Part shown: piece after piece, positions 33,540-45,362 of the stretch | How positions within the stretch are numbered: position 1 is the stretch's first letter | How the letters are laid out: every line of letters begins with the position of its first letter | Origin: Polytrichum commune | Lineage: Eukaryota > Streptophyta > Polytrichopsida > Polytrichales > Polytrichaceae | Direction: 5' to 3' | Length of the DNA: 64,000 nucleotides | Assembly (NCBI GenBank): GCA_950295325.1 | Contig: OX485809.1 | Coordinates: 29,898,144-29,962,143 of the forward strand | Notes under the pieces: model-generated | The model's input: the letters and a program-made list of their open reading frames with translations, nothing else | What the model was told of the DNA's origin: nothing | Database searches by the model: none | Made by a program: the position numbers and the translations under genes

Positions 33540-33840
33540 CATTTCATTGGAGTGTCTAGCCTTAGTTTCTTCAAAGTGCTTTACCAATTCCTTGCCGTTC
33601 ATCATGTCTCTTGCCGCTACCCAAACGGCTTCTTTCTCATGGTATCCTTACCATTTCACCAACTACTCCTTTGTACATTTTCTTTCCTTTTCACTTGGGC
33701 TTCCTACACTTGAGGATGCCCTCCTACCTCATGTTCCAAATGACGTCCACAAGGTCGGGACGTGGCCTAATCACTTGCTTGTGTTCGGGACACAAGGTGT
33801 CGTCCTAAAATGACTTTCGTAATGAGACATGAAATGTCGG
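33540..33840 (-). pseudogene. Chromodomain-like tail of the gypsy polyprotein, broken
   Basis: The minus-strand frames read FHVSLRK, then EGILKCRKPK, then EAVWVAARDMMNGKELVKHF, with stops between. This follows the usual chromovirus order after integrase (FHVS block, then a chromodomain with a W...E..L.N..EL pattern). Stops and frameshifts break it. Confidence 0.5.
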
Positions 33841-33954
33841 ATGCACTTTGATCTCCGGCAGTAATTCCAATCTATACATGTCCTTGAACACTTGTTCCAT
33901 AATGGAAAACAAAGCTCCAATTTTGGACATGAACTTTGGAGTGAGGCCTTCCGG

Positions 33955-34710
33955 CTAAGTGAAGTTGTTCACATTCAACAACACCTTTTGGTCCACCTCA
34001 TTCTCCACTTCGCGTCTTCCGGCATTGACTTGCACTCCGTAGCACCTTCGGGCTTTCTCCACCAACAACTTGGTCATCTCCAAGTCTTGTTCACCATCCT
34101 TGGCCAAATCCTCACCATCTTGGTTGAACTCTAGTGTTGAATGTGCTCCCTCGAGAGCTAGGTTAATAGGTTGGAGCGCATCCACTCCATAAGCCACCAC
34201 CAAAGACCACCCCTTGGTAGCCAAGTGCGTGGCTACATTGCAATTACACTCCGCTCGACCCACATAGTCCGCCAAATCTCCTTGGTCCGCCCCCACCAAG
34301 TTCCTCAAGTATTGCTTCAAGACTCCATTCACATCCTCCGCTTTCTCATCCACTTGGGAATGCAAGGTCGTGCTAAACCTTAGTTTCATTCCGACCTCCT
34401 TAGAGAAATGCATTGAAAATGCACTTGTGAACTTTGGATCTTGATCCCACACAATCACTCTTGGCAACCCGTGGTGCCTCAACCATCCTTTGAGAAAAGG
34501 CTATGCGGTCTCCAACGCGGTGGCGGCTCCCACAATCGGCACCATGTGTGCCAACTTGGCAAACCGCTCTACCATCAACAAGATGGCATCATACCCATGT
34601 GACTCCGGCAAACTTGTGATCAAGTCCATGCACATACTATGCCATGGCGCCGACGGGATAGGCAACGGTTGCAAGAAACCGCCTTGCTTTTGGTAAGAGG
34701 CTCGGTTCAT
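33955..34710 (-). pseudogene. Integrase of the gypsy element, broken
   Basis: The minus strand has GGFLQPLPIPSAPWHSMCMD and then GYDAILLMVERFAKLAHMVP, followed in another frame by VIVWDQDPKFTSAFSMHF and LRFSTTLHSQVDEKAEDVN. These match the integrase core: the first Asp (SMCMD), the second (DQDP), and the HPQTDGQTE block. In that block the catalytic Glu region reads VDEKAED, so it is altered. A frameshift near 34490 separates the two halves. Confidence 0.85.
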
Positions 34711-34798
34711 TTGAACCTTGATTCAAGCCTTCACAAAGTGGGCTATATCTTCCTTTACGCACCGCCAATGGTACCTCCATGACACCATTCTATGGCGG

Positions 34799-34815
34799 TT
34801 TTTTTTTTTTTTTTT
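34799..34815. repeat. Poly-T run inside the gypsy element
   Basis: About 16 consecutive T within the linker between RNase H and integrase, on the + strand. Confidence 0.8.
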
Positions 34816-35344
34816 CTCCTCTATGGCCGGCAATAGGGCTATCACATTTTTCCTTCAAAACCGATAGCTTCAACTTGCCTTGTGGCACAAATACCCGACT
34901 TTGTTTGCACTTGAACAATCCGTCCACCAACTTAACCTCTTTGAGCACCTTGCTCTTGCGAAGCTCACCTAAAAGCTTTTGTGCTTTGGGGTAATTAATT
35001 TACCCCTCCCGTATCTTGCATCACAAGTTTCCTTCGCCGGCACACATTAGCCACAAGGTTTGGATGGTTCTCATTGCTTGGAACTCTTCCGGTCTACTTA
35101 GCGCATCCGGCACCACATTTCCACGGTCCGGTTTGTGGATTAAATCCACCTTCATAAGCGCCAAACTATCATGTCACCGCAATGACTTGGCGCTCACTTA
35201 CGCTTGAATGTCAAAATACTTTTAGGACATATTGTCCATGTAGACCTTTGCTATGTGCAACCCCAAATAGTGTCGCCACATCTTCAAGCAATGCACTACG
35301 GCAAAGAAATTCTTTGTCATGAGTTGGTTGTCTTCTTTGACAAC

Positions 35345-36250
35345 CATCGAGCTTCATGCTCCCATATGCAATGGCCATCCAATTACACATAATCCACCAT
35401 TGGCAAAGTCGCTCACCCCCGTATGCACCTCAAAAGGTTTGTCAAGCTCCGCGAACTTGAGCACAGGCGTCTAAAAACACTTGCTCTCAAGCTCCCCAAA
35501 GACTTGGTGGCCAGGCTCATCCCACTCTTGGGATAGTCATTTCTTCCACAAGTCGGATAAGGTTGGATAACCATCAAGCTTAACGCTCTCATATGCAATG
35601 GCCATCCATCCTACGTTAACCATCCGCCAATGGCAAAGTCACTCGCCTCCCCCGTATGCACCTCAAAAGGTTTGTCAAGCTCCGGGAACTTGAACACGGG
35701 TGGCAAAGACAATTTTGTATTAAGCTCCCCAAAGACTTTGGGGCAAGGCTCATCCCACTCTTGAGATAGCTATTTCTTTCATAGGTCGCACAAGGTTTGA
35801 CAACCTTTAAGCTTAATACTCCCATATGCAATGGGCATCCATCTTGGATCAACATCCGCCAATGGTAAAGTCACTCGCCCCCGTATGCACCTCAAAAGGT
35901 TTGACAAATTTCGCAAACTTGAGTACGGGCGGCGAAGAGAATTTGGTCTTAAGCTCTCCAAAGACTTGGAGACACGGCTCAACCCACTCTTGGGATAGCC
36001 ATTTCTTTCACAAGTCGCATAAGGTTCGGCAACCATGGAGCTTAATGCTCCCATAAGCAATGGTCATCCATCGTGGATCAACATCCGCCAATGGTAAAGT
36101 CACTTGCCCCCGTATGCACCTCAAAAGGTTTGTCAAAGTTCGCGAACTTAAGCACGGGCGGCGAAAAGAACTTGTTTTTGAGCTCCCCAAAGGCTTGGTG
36201 ACAAGGCTCATCCCAGTCTTGGGATAGCCATTTTCCTCAATAAGTTGAAT
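35345..36250 (-). repeat. Four-fold tandem copy of the RT/RNase H junction
   Basis: The phrase GTATGCACCTCAAAAGGTTT recurs at 35421, 35654, 35883 and 36112, so units are 229-233 bp. Each unit on the minus strand carries PFEVHTGASDFTIGG-like and SQEWDEPC.KVFGEL-like sequence, which is the end of the reverse transcriptase thumb and the start of RNase H of gypsy elements. Units differ from one another by many substitutions. Their lengths are not multiples of three, so the frame changes from unit to unit. Confidence 0.85.
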
Positions 36251-36475
36251 AAGGTCCTAACAATCTTAGAAAACTCTCGAATGAAGTGGTGGTAGTAGTT
36301 GGCTAGGCCAACAAATGACCTAAGCCATTTTTTAATGAAGGGCCAATTGTCCTTTTGGATTGCCTTGACATTCTTCATGTTCGTCCACCAACTTCCTTTG
36401 TCACCACATACCTTAAGAACTCAATCTCTCGTTGAGCAAAGTTATTTTCCACTCCTTGGCGGTAACTTTTTAGGC
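36250..36475 (-). pseudogene. Reverse transcriptase remnant lacking the palm
   Basis: Minus-strand frames read QREIEFLRYVVTKE, then KNVKAIQKDNWPFIKKWLRS, then FVGLANYYHHFIREF. These are the segment just after the RT palm and the thumb of gypsy elements. Immediately before them the sequence is KDVFTNVLPKKLPPR-like, the N-terminal edge of the RT. The fingers and palm with the YVDD motif are therefore deleted. Confidence 0.75.
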
Positions 36476-36547
36476 AACACATTGGTGAATACATCCTTGT
36501 ATCTCACCAACATCACACCAATGTTGTTTGGAGGAGGCCCATCTTTC

Positions 36548-37220
36548 CTAGCCTCCCCATACGTTCCTTGGAGTTGCTCCAATTGAACCACGACCATTAT
36601 GCTTTCTATTTTTCATTTGGTCCATTAAGACCAAATTCAACTTAGATCCTCCTACCATAGGAGTCCTTGTCAATTTGAACTTCAATTCTTTGCCATTATG
36701 ACACATCATAATGCACCGCAAGCACACCGGCTTGCACCTCACATCTATCATGTGAGTTTCAAAGAAGGCGGCCTTCACAATGACATGCATTTCATCTATT
36801 TCACTTGGTGTGAAATTTTGACAAAAATCCAATGTCCCACATTGAAAGGTTACATGCATCGCGGCCTCCTTTGTCTCATGCGGTTTGCCCTTTCCAAACC
36901 GCACCTTGGTGGGCTTGCCCGCTCTACCAATCGGCAAGCCCCAACTCCCTTATGAGTTTTGGGCTCAAGAAGGCATGGCTTGCCTCTTTGTCAACCCATT
37001 AGACGTTTGTCCCATTCATTTGAGCCTCAAGATATAAAATAGTTGGCCTTGGCTTAAGGCTACTAGCCTTGGCCACAAAGCCATCGTCTAACATTTGGTC
37101 CTCGGCAACACCATGAGTTTGGCTTGGTCCGCAAGGCCAACTTTTAACACTCCGTCCGTGGCACAAATATGATCTAGCTTGGTACCACCAAACCACCTTC
37201 TCATATTTCGTCCACGGCAC
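36548..37220 (-). pseudogene. Retropepsin region of the gypsy element, active site changed
   Basis: The minus strand reads LYLEAQMNGTNV, a stop, then WVDKEASHAFL, then KVRFGKGKPHETKEAAMHV and FCQNFTPSEIDEMHVI. This matches retropepsin (A.VDTGASHSF) and the linker to RT. The catalytic DTG is replaced by DKE, so the protease cannot work as written. Confidence 0.75.
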
Positions 37221-37354
37221 GAGCTAGCATGATTTGCCTTGGTATAATGGGCCAAACTACTTGCGCTCATTTCCTTGGGGCCTCTTTCGGCTAAACCCAC
37301 TTTGTGGTGATGTGCCGTCCAACTTCTTCTTAGGAACATCGGCTTCAATGCTCT

Positions 37355-37837
37355 TCAAATCTTTATGATTCGCACTACGTCCTCAAGATGCTTTGGGGTC
37401 TTGAACATGGTTTTCACCACCCGCTTTTGAAACCCACCTAGAACGATGCATTTCTTAGAAAGCTCGTCCATCCTAGATGTACCATTCATTTGGGTGTGAA
37501 ATTCGCACATATACGCCTTAAGAGACCCCGCGTGCCTCATGTGCCCCAAGTTCATTTCAACATCACCACCTTCTAAGCATTTCGAATTGGAATTTCAATC
37601 CAACATTAATGCCCTCCAAGGTTTTGGGTGCTTCGGTATTCTAGCCCCTGAATACTTTTCGAGGTTTGCGAGAGCCTTTTCAAAGCACTCCTCCATTTTC
37701 CTCACCGAATCCACCCTCATGCCCACCATTGTCATTAGAACCAATGGTATGGTCAAATTCCATTTACACATGATCTTTGTTCCAATTTGAGCCTCACAAC
37801 CTTTTGGAAACCCCGGGCTCACCATCATAACCCGCAT
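37355..37837 (-). pseudogene. Gag of the gypsy element, broken
   Basis: The minus-strand frame begins near 37837 and includes KMEECFEKALANLEKYSG; a second frame (37555-37355) includes MRHAGSLKAYMCEFHTQMNG and DELSKKCIVLGGFQKRVV. This matches the gag region of gypsy elements (L.Y..EF..L......S...F..GL). The start lies just inside the primer-binding site. No zinc knuckle was recognised. Confidence 0.7.
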
Positions 37838-37880
37838 TTTTGATAGCCATGTCTACCTCAAAGTGCTAGCTCAAATATTG

Positions 37881-37899
37881 GAACCCTGCTCTGATACCA
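37881..37899 (-). other. Primer-binding site for initiator-Met tRNA
   Basis: On the minus strand the sequence is TGGTATCAGAGCAGGGTTC, complementary to the 3' end of initiator-Met tRNA, two bases from the right LTR. Confidence 0.9.
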
Positions 37900-37901
37900 A
37901 G

Positions 37902-38873
37902 TGTCGCAACCCTTGCTAGGTCCCTTAATAATCTTGCCAATTTTCGTTTCTAGCAAAGGTTACGAGCGCTAACCATTCGCATTCCACCATGCTAATGGAA
38001 AGCTCCTCTTACCCCGGACCAATAGTTCATAGGAGGGAACCAACCCTCCTACTTTGCTTTCGGGACTCACCCCTTAATCGGTAACCCATTTCCCCAATGT
38101 GGACTTCCATCCATGGAAGTCCAATCCTATGTTGATCATCGCGTTGCCGGAGCAACACTACAACAACCCGAACCATACTAGGCAACTATGGCCTCACAAT
38201 GGGCCAATGCCCATGGAGGCCGTGCCGTTCGGCCTCGGGTGGGTGAGGCCACACCACCTCACCCATATAAGCCTCTAGGACTTCACGCGGGGCCCCTACC
38301 CCACCGTCAACCAACCTCTTGTCTCTCTACCCAGAGTTGGGGCCAAGTGGACATTTTCCTTTAGCTGCTGGGCCTAGAACCGCCCAGCAGCTTCAGACCA
38401 TCATAACCTCCTTGTATGATGTCTGATCATAACAACCAACCACTCCATCTTCATCTACGCTTCACGTAGATGCCGATGGACTCCTCACTTGCCCCATTCG
38501 GGCAAGTATTGAGGAAGTTATGCCTGTTTGAACCTTGGCAGTCCCGGGAATCACTCCCAGGCACTGCTGTAACAGGGCGCTGTCCCGGGACAGCGCCCCA
38601 CTCAAATGGCCATAACTCCTAGCTCACACCTCCGATTGAGGTGTTCTTGAGCTTTCTAGAATCACCACGCCATGAGCTACGCATAACTCATGGCCTCACC
38701 CTCATGCCTCCTAGTCTTTGTGGGTGGGAGGCGTTCCCAACGCCCGGGGCCCTCACCCACACTAGGATCACTTGGGCCCTCTCACCAATGGCGCCACAAG
38801 TCCCGGGTGTCACTCCGGGGTCCCCCTTGTGCCCATGGTGTTTCGGGCACTCCTTATGGAGAGGTGCGCGACA
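37902..38873 (-). repeat. 5' LTR of the gypsy element
   Basis: 972 bp, matching the left LTR. Promoter function is expected here, reading to the left. No TATA box was assigned. Confidence 0.95.
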
Positions 38874-38878
38874 TATGG

Positions 38879-40742
38879 AAAGTAAATCCCCTAATCACCA
38901 CCATGGGTAGAGTACAAGGAGCCATACATGTGCCCTCGATTGAGAAGTGAAGAAACCTAAACATCCCAAAAGCCGCCATAAAAAAACTTGATGAAATCTA
39001 TACACGAAAACACCATAAAAATCTCACACTTAAATTCCAAACAAACAAAAACTAGAACAATGACAATCACCTGTTATCCCCCACTCATTGTTCCACTACT
39101 CCCTAGCCCCATCGAGCTCGCCTTACCCTACAACTTGGTCACACGCGACCGTGACAAGGAGATCATGCTCATATTCAATCCCGTGTAGGAATGCATACAT
39201 TTTTATTTCTTTTTCCTTCTTTACAATGTACACACAATCTCCCAAGGTTTTATAATACCTATGGAAACTCATCCATTAGGAAGGTGACAACAAAGCAAAC
39301 TATTCCATAGTTTTAAATGGATATTTATATATTTTAACACTAAAATTATCATCATAGACCTTAATTTAGTCTAATGGAGTCTAATTGCCATGAATTCCGC
39401 CCTCGACCTTATAGGGTATTTGTTTTTACTAGAACCACTTTATACACGGTGCATCAGTATACTACATAGACATCACGAAATCCAACCTCACACAATCTCA
39501 TCCACAATACATGCTAAGTGGCGTCTACATAAGCTCATTCATTGTTGGTGAAGGGGATTAGGTAACAATAAATAAGTTTCACAACCCCCCCCCCCAACAC
39601 AACACAACACCACTATGAAATATTTCATCGTGTTTTCACATCCCAATGGATGGGTTTACCTAGACACCATGAAGCTCTAGCTATTCATAACATTGGATTA
39701 AACTCACCCATTGTGGGTGGAGGGGGTGTTGGTGAAAGCAAAACCCATATGCCTTGGTGGCCATGTTATTCCAACTTGACCTCACTATGATGATAATTTG
39801 GGCCCTTGATGCCATGTTCATAGTTGAATACGAGAAAGGTTGAAGCATTTATAACTGATCAAACCAGAGAGCTTGCATATATTTAGGTGTAGTAATAGTG
39901 GGGAATCTGTTTTCTTGCAAAGAGAAACAAATTCTAAGGAGAATGCAAATTTTTTTATTAATTTTTTTTTTCTTGATTACCAGAATTGTTACAAATTTTG
40001 AAGCGTAAATTTTTAGGGTTACACATAGTCGATCTATAGGTTAACTCATAACCACTCATCTCAATGCTACTCCTTGGCTACGATGATTGCCAAAACTCTT
40101 ATGGGGGTGGTCAATACAAGCTGCCACCACATTAACTTTAACTTTGTGTGCCTGAAAAAATATAGATCTCATATCTATCGGCATTACATGACCCTAGTGA
40201 GTAGTTAAATGGACATGGTCAAATATGGATGCCTTGACCATAACCCGCTCCAAATTTACATCTGAGCTCACAGTTATGATCAAGGTGAAGCCTCTCTCTC
40301 TCTCTCTCTCTCTCTCTCGCTCTCTCTCACAAAACTCCAAGTTGTAGAATATTTCAATGCATTTTCACCTTCTTGATGAATGCGTTCACCTAGATATCAT
40401 GATGTTCTACATCGTTTTGTCTATTTGAATGTGGGTTACCATTTGGAGTTACGTGTTCCTATAAGCTTTTTGCTAACATTACCGTTTTTTACCAACTAAG
40501 CTATATCATATTCTTCGGTGTGCATACTGGCTACTTATGTTATTTGGGGTAAAAAATGATGCTCTCAGTAAAATATTATAGGGTTTAGGGGTGGGCTACT
40601 AAATAGTGTGATCTAGTCAGCAATGAGGGGTGGGCCACTAAATATTGCGATCTAGTCACCACTTTGGCCACGTAGTGGGCTTTAGTTAAAACAAGACCCT
40701 TTTAAGGGCTGAATCATTCCACGTGGATCCCACCATATTATA
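38879..40742. other. Gene-free stretch
   Basis: No gene recognised. Holds a C11 run near 39583, the (CT)n microsatellite at 40288-40328 and repeat-like phrases such as CACTAAATA with GTGGGCCACTAAATA near 40590-40650. Confidence 0.5.
40288..40328. repeat. (CT)n microsatellite
   Basis: About 20 CT units with one interruption near the end. Confidence 0.9.
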
Positions 40743-41218
40743 TACCCTAAACTCTGTAATATCATTCCCCCCCCCCCTAATGTCACTCACTTTCTAATAT
40801 CCCGAAACCCTAGGGAACAAATGTTCGTAGTTCAAAATTTATTCCTTACTGTCACATTTCTCTCCCTTATATCATGAATTTTGTCATTAATGCAAACCAC
40901 CAAAGAAGTCAACCCACACCCTCGCATTGCGTCATGTGTCAACACGTGGAGTGCCACCTTCTTGTTCTTATTATTATTGTTCTTATTATTCTTATGCAAC
41001 TTGTTGAATGTTGGTGCATGCATATGCCACATCGTCCGGGAAGGCCAAGTGGAGTGGACCACCCCATTAAAATGTTGCACTTTGTGTTACATTGTCATAG
41101 TGTCACATGCTACAGTAATTCTATAGTATCACGCATCCATGTTAACACTACAAAACTCCGTAATGTCACGTGCACTTTGGTTGCCGTAGGTGTGATACTA
41201 CAAAGTTTAGAGTGTATA
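40743..41218. mobile_element. MITE-2 family, full-length copy
   Basis: The left end ACCCTAAACTCTGTAATATC and right end GATACTACAAAGTTTAGAGT are inverted repeats bounding about 476 bp. The interior shares long stretches with 54089-54584 in opposite orientation, including an (ATT)n-like run near 40965-41000. Confidence 0.75.
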
Positions 41219-41793
41219 TGGGCCTAATAAGGCGCCATTCTTCTCACACTCTTTAAATAAAGGATCCAAGGTGTAGAGTAAGTCAATGAAATTTCAACTT
41301 CCCAAAGGATGAGGTTACCAAGACCCCATGAAGTTCTATGTATGCCCCCATCACACCAAAGTTTCCGTCTGGTTTCAACCGTCAAATCGACAGGGATTAT
41401 GTTGAGAAATAGATGTTGGCCCTCCAATTTTTACACTATTGCAGCCGGAGATGCTGACGGACGGTGTATGAACTGGCCGATGTGATCAGCCCCTCATGCT
41501 TCATGGCGTCCGGATAAACATATTCAATGTGGATGGAAGGTTAGAATACAAACACGGCCCATGGATTAAAGGCCAAATTACTCTACATGGACACCTTTTC
41601 AGTAATTTGGGGTCTTTGATTCCATTTTCAGATCCATATCTTGTTGAGATAGAGAAATCCCTGTAATAAAGGCAAACTCCAGGCATAGGCAAAACTCCAG
41701 GTATATCATGGATGAAAGAGTTGGAATAAAAACAAACAGCATATAGATTGTGGGCCAAGTCACTACTCCACTTGGACGGGACTTCAACACATA
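41219..41793. other. Gene-free stretch
   Basis: Short ORFs only. Nothing recognised besides AACCGG-free unique sequence; it separates a MITE-2 copy from a MITE-1 copy. Confidence 0.4.
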
Positions 41794-42311
41794 TACTACA
41801 CCGTTTATGGTATTTAGTGCCACATGCACTATTTGTGAAGGGCATAAACTAGACGACTGGAGGTTTCAAAGTGTCACGCCTGCTAATTACTAATATGATT
41901 TCATTCGTCAACATAAGTAACTTCTGTAAGTGAACAATATTTACATTATGACATTTAGAGTACCACATTCGGATACTTTAGATGAAAGTCTTGCGTTTTA
42001 CTGTGCAAGGGGGAGATGTGTTTGAGCGTACTAATGGCAAGTGTCATGTATTTACATTTTAGTATGCAAGAGGAAGATATTTTTGAACATACTCATGGCA
42101 AGTGTCATTTACGTACACTTTAGTCAACTTGTAGATTGTTGTGTTACATAGGCATGCGCATCATAACATTATTGAACATACTTATGCCAAGATATTCGTG
42201 AGTGCACTTGAATGCCAAGTGTCATGAGGTAACACTAATGATGGAGTTATCAATCGTTAGTGTAACCTAGCATACGCCTCAAAACAAGGTAAGTGACACT
42301 ATTACGCATGT
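41794..42311. mobile_element. MITE-1 family, right end missing
   Basis: Starts with the family end (TTTATGGTATTTAGTGCCAC) and follows the family consensus to about 42311, where GCATGTGGGCGCC departs from it. The right terminal repeat is absent. Confidence 0.7.
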
Positions 42312-42710
42312 GGGCGCCACTCAAAAGAGGTGGGGCACCGAAGCCCTGGCCCAATGTCACCCGCCTCCCCAATGGATACCAACCGCAAAGCTCACGGAGC
42401 CCGCTGGGGCTAGGGATTTGTCATATTTGTGTAAACTCATCCGTCAGCAAGGTGAAGACACACTTAACCATTTCACAGTACGATTGCAATTGTTTTTGAA
42501 TTGGTCGACTTTGAAAGTGGCTTTAAAGACCTTGAATTTGTGCTAATGAATTCTATATGGAATGAATCAGCCCTTGACCTTATCAGGGACTTGTTTACTA
42601 GACCCCCTTCATCCACAATGAATGAGTTTACATAAACGCCACAAAACCCCAAACCACCATCAAACCTCCAATCCCATATATATATGAATGGGGGAAGAAT
42701 TGACCGCTAA

Positions 42711-42953
42711 TACCTTGGCCACACCGGGGCAGGTAGTGGCCTTGGCTTGGGAGGCAACGGGTTGGGCTACCCCGGTGTGGCAAGGCAGCAACCCGCCATG
42801 CAACTGGGCCTCTCTTGACATGTTGGCTGCAGGGGGGGGGGGGGGGTGCCTTGTAGCCATCCAACCGAGGTTGCTCGGCTCTAGCAATATCGGCTTGGGT
42901 GGCCACCGCATGTTCCCCCCCCCCCCCCCCGACAGCCCGGTGTGGCCCTAGTA
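42711..42953. mobile_element. GC-rich small element with TAA target duplication
   Basis: The left end TACCTTGGCCACACCGGGG and right end CCCGGTGTGGCCCTAGTA are inverted repeats bounding 243 bp. TAA flanks it at 42708-42710 and 42954-42956. It includes G12 and C16 runs. Related to 20075-20373. The TAA duplication suggests a PIF/Harbinger-type MITE. Confidence 0.65.
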
Positions 42954-43200
42954 TAAGTTACATATGAACTCGTTGGGTTTGAAAAATAACCGATTGAACT
43001 TCAAGATCTCAGCAGATACATCACTGACCGTTTCAAAAGAATCCACAAAATACGCCTCAAAGTAAGGGAAATCCAAACGACATCAACATGTAACCAGGTG
43101 TGGCCATGGTGTAAGTTATAGATGCACTGGCCGAGTTTGGAAGATAACCGATTGAGCTTCAAGACCTCATGAACATCACCGATCGATTCAGAAGAATGTA
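42954..43200. repeat. AACCGGTTGA-type repeat, two tandem diverged units
   Basis: Two units (from about 42960 and 43098) each carry TAAGTTA(C/T)A, then ATAACCGATTGA(A/G)CTTCA, then a GACCG block. Relatives lie at 55030-55215 and 53570-53770. Confidence 0.55.
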
Positions 43201-43212
43201 TAGACGGTCCGA

Positions 43213-43405
43213 GATGACCCTAAACTATCGGACGATGCTGGAGAGATACCCAAATCTCAAAGAAAAGGTTGGCAGTTCGAATCCCGGCTATGAAATCTCC
43301 TCTCTACTCGACGGAAAACTCGCCAGGTGGTCAACAACCTCATGTACTTTGGCGCTAGCATGTCGGCCTTCTGTCTCAAAAACAGATAAATAAATAAAAC
43401 AATAA
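43213..43405 (+). repeat. SINE-like element with pol III B-box
   Basis: A perfect B-box GTTCGAATCCC lies at 43275-43285, and the stretch ends in an A-rich AAATAAATAAAACAATAAAA tail near 43384-43405. The A-box is not obvious, so this is a tentative call. Confidence 0.35.
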
Positions 43406-43903
43406 AACGTATAGAACATGCCTCGAACGAAGGGAACTGCGAACGCCATCAACATGTAAGCGGGGGCACTTGAAAGCACTGGGACCTTGACTGATTATGC
43501 CCCGAAATCTCCCTGGACGATGCCATGGAAATAAATGTACGTGCGGAGTAGCGTGAAATGAATCGTCCAATAATACCACTAATAATACTACTAATAAACA
43601 GCTGCCTGCTTGCTAGCTAACGTGATGGGCAATATACCCAGCCTCTTCTTCCACACTCCACTGCGTGTATGTATGTATACAACTTATTAAGTAAGGGACC
43701 ACTTGCAGTCCATGCATGGGTGCCCAGATATCAAGGCCACGTGCACTACTCAGCGGCCAGCCCAATCGTGTGACATGGTAATTATACGTCAGGTGAGGTA
43801 CATACAAGGTAAAGGTAAAGGCAAAGGCAAAGGTACATAACATATACAAGGCAACTGTCAACAGCGAGCGGAAATGGCCCCCGGGGAGTGCACTCCGGAG
43901 TGT

Positions 43904-44862
43904 TAGGGCCGGTTCACACTATGCCCAAGTCGAGAGGAGAAGCGTCACTTTTCTGGACCAAACTAAGTTATGTCGAGAGGAGAAGCCTTTGGGCTGAAAC
44001 AAGTATATTAAAATAATCCACTGTCAGATTTTGAATATTTTAATGAAAAAAAGTTCGGCCTCTCGACGGAAGTTTGCTCGAGAGGCCGAACTCTTGGCGC
44101 CATAACTTCCTAAAAGTGCTGCCACCTAGGCTCTTTTGGAGGCGACGTCCTTTGGACTTCGGCCTCTAGAGTGAAGGCTGAGAGGACGGACTTTGGACAT
44201 TTCTGCATTTTCATTGGTCATTTACAAGTCACGTATAACGTGCGTGCGTTATCTCTAAATTTGATACCCCTGTATATAGTTTCTTTTCTTTCATTTAAAA
44301 ATGATGTACATGCATATACAATATATATAAAGAAGCAAAAAAGAAGTCTCACGTGCATGTATGCATGTTCAAAGTAAATTAAGAAGAGTAAGAAGCCGAA
44401 CACACGTATACAATGAACAACGTGGTCGCAACGAGCAAGGCGGGTGGGCCGGGAATGGGTGAGTGCATAGTGGGAAGTTGTGTGTTGTCTTCAGACTGGA
44501 TCTGTAGGTTGGTAATTATGGTTTTTATGTATATATATACACCATAATTTTAGTAAGAATTATTGTGAAAAGATTTGCAAGCCACATCTTTGACACATTT
44601 AACAAGAAGTGAAGCCCAAGAGAAGATAAGAGAATGGTCAAACTTTATTTATTTTTATAAAAAAAAAACCTTTTTGGACACATATTAAAAAAAATTAGCA
44701 CATTCACTTTTTGGTGCATCGTCATTCTTCTTGATCCACATTCGGTTTACACCTAGTGAGGGGCCCAAAGGCTTTGTAAAATTGATTTTTTAAGAAATCG
44801 GACCATGGAAAAAGGCCATCTTCCATGGTCCGACTTCATGGCCCATTATGTAAACCGGCCCT
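43904..44862. mobile_element. Possible TIR element with AGGGCCGGTT ends
   Basis: The left end TAGGGCCGGTTCACACTATG and right end CATTATGTAAACCGGCCCT are inverted repeats about 960 bp apart. Between them is an inner palindrome TCGGCCTCTCG...CGAGAGGCCGA near 44062-44091. The target duplication is not clear. Confidence 0.4.
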
Positions 44863-44941
44863 CAAATACCCTTGTCCTGGGCTGAAATTCTTGACTTATC
44901 GGTGAACATTTTCACCGTAGGTTAAACTGACACTCAATACC

Positions 44942-45065
44942 ATTAATGACGTAGTCGTCTACATCATTTATGGTATTTATGTGCGTAATAATGTCGCTTA
45001 CCTTATTTCGAGGCGTAAGCTAGGTTACATTGATGACTAACAACTTCACCATAAGTGTCACCTCA
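44942..45065. mobile_element. MITE-1 fragment
   Basis: Carries a family end (TCATTTATGGTATTTATGTG) at about 44974 next to a second, oppositely oriented partial end (CACTCAATACCATTAATGAC). Only the terminal part is present. Confidence 0.55.
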
Positions 45066-45362
45066 TGGTACTAGTCACCAAAGTTCTGGTCAATGAGGAG
45101 AGTTGTTGGATCATGGAACCTTTGATCTGGCTCCCAGTAAATAAATAGTTCCTGCACTTTAAGTCCAGCCTCGTCCCAACACAATTGCGGTGATATAGGA
45201 AGAGCAGTATAGCTGAAATTGCAACAGAACTAGAAGATATGAGAAATTATGTTGGCACTTCAAATGGCTTCGCCGTTGTGTACACTGGCAGGGCACGACA
45301 AATGAAAAACGTTGCAACCCTTAACTTGCAAACCCTTAGCTTGCAATTCTGAATGAAATGAA

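Larger units (their letters stand above)
31739..38873 (-). mobile_element. Ty3/gypsy chromovirus-like LTR retrotransposon, defective
   Basis: Two 972-bp LTRs bound the element, each starting TGTCGC and ending GCGACA. The 5-bp target duplication TATGG is at 31734-31738 and 38874-38878. A primer-binding site beside the right LTR and a purine tract beside the left LTR show transcription on the minus strand, right to left. Remnants occur in gypsy order: gag, retropepsin, reverse transcriptase thumb, RNase H, integrase and a chromodomain-like tail. Every coding part is broken by stops and frameshifts, and the reverse transcriptase palm is missing. The LTRs nevertheless read identical, so the insertion is recent and was probably driven by another element's proteins. 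GC-rich LTRs stand out from the AT-rich flanks. Confidence 0.95.

Noticed and set aside
45240-45300. Frame with YVGTSNGFAVVYT as the missing CPSF_A exon
   Set aside because: It faintly resembles the family GT.GG strand, but no acceptor in the needed phase precedes it and the frame ends soon after.
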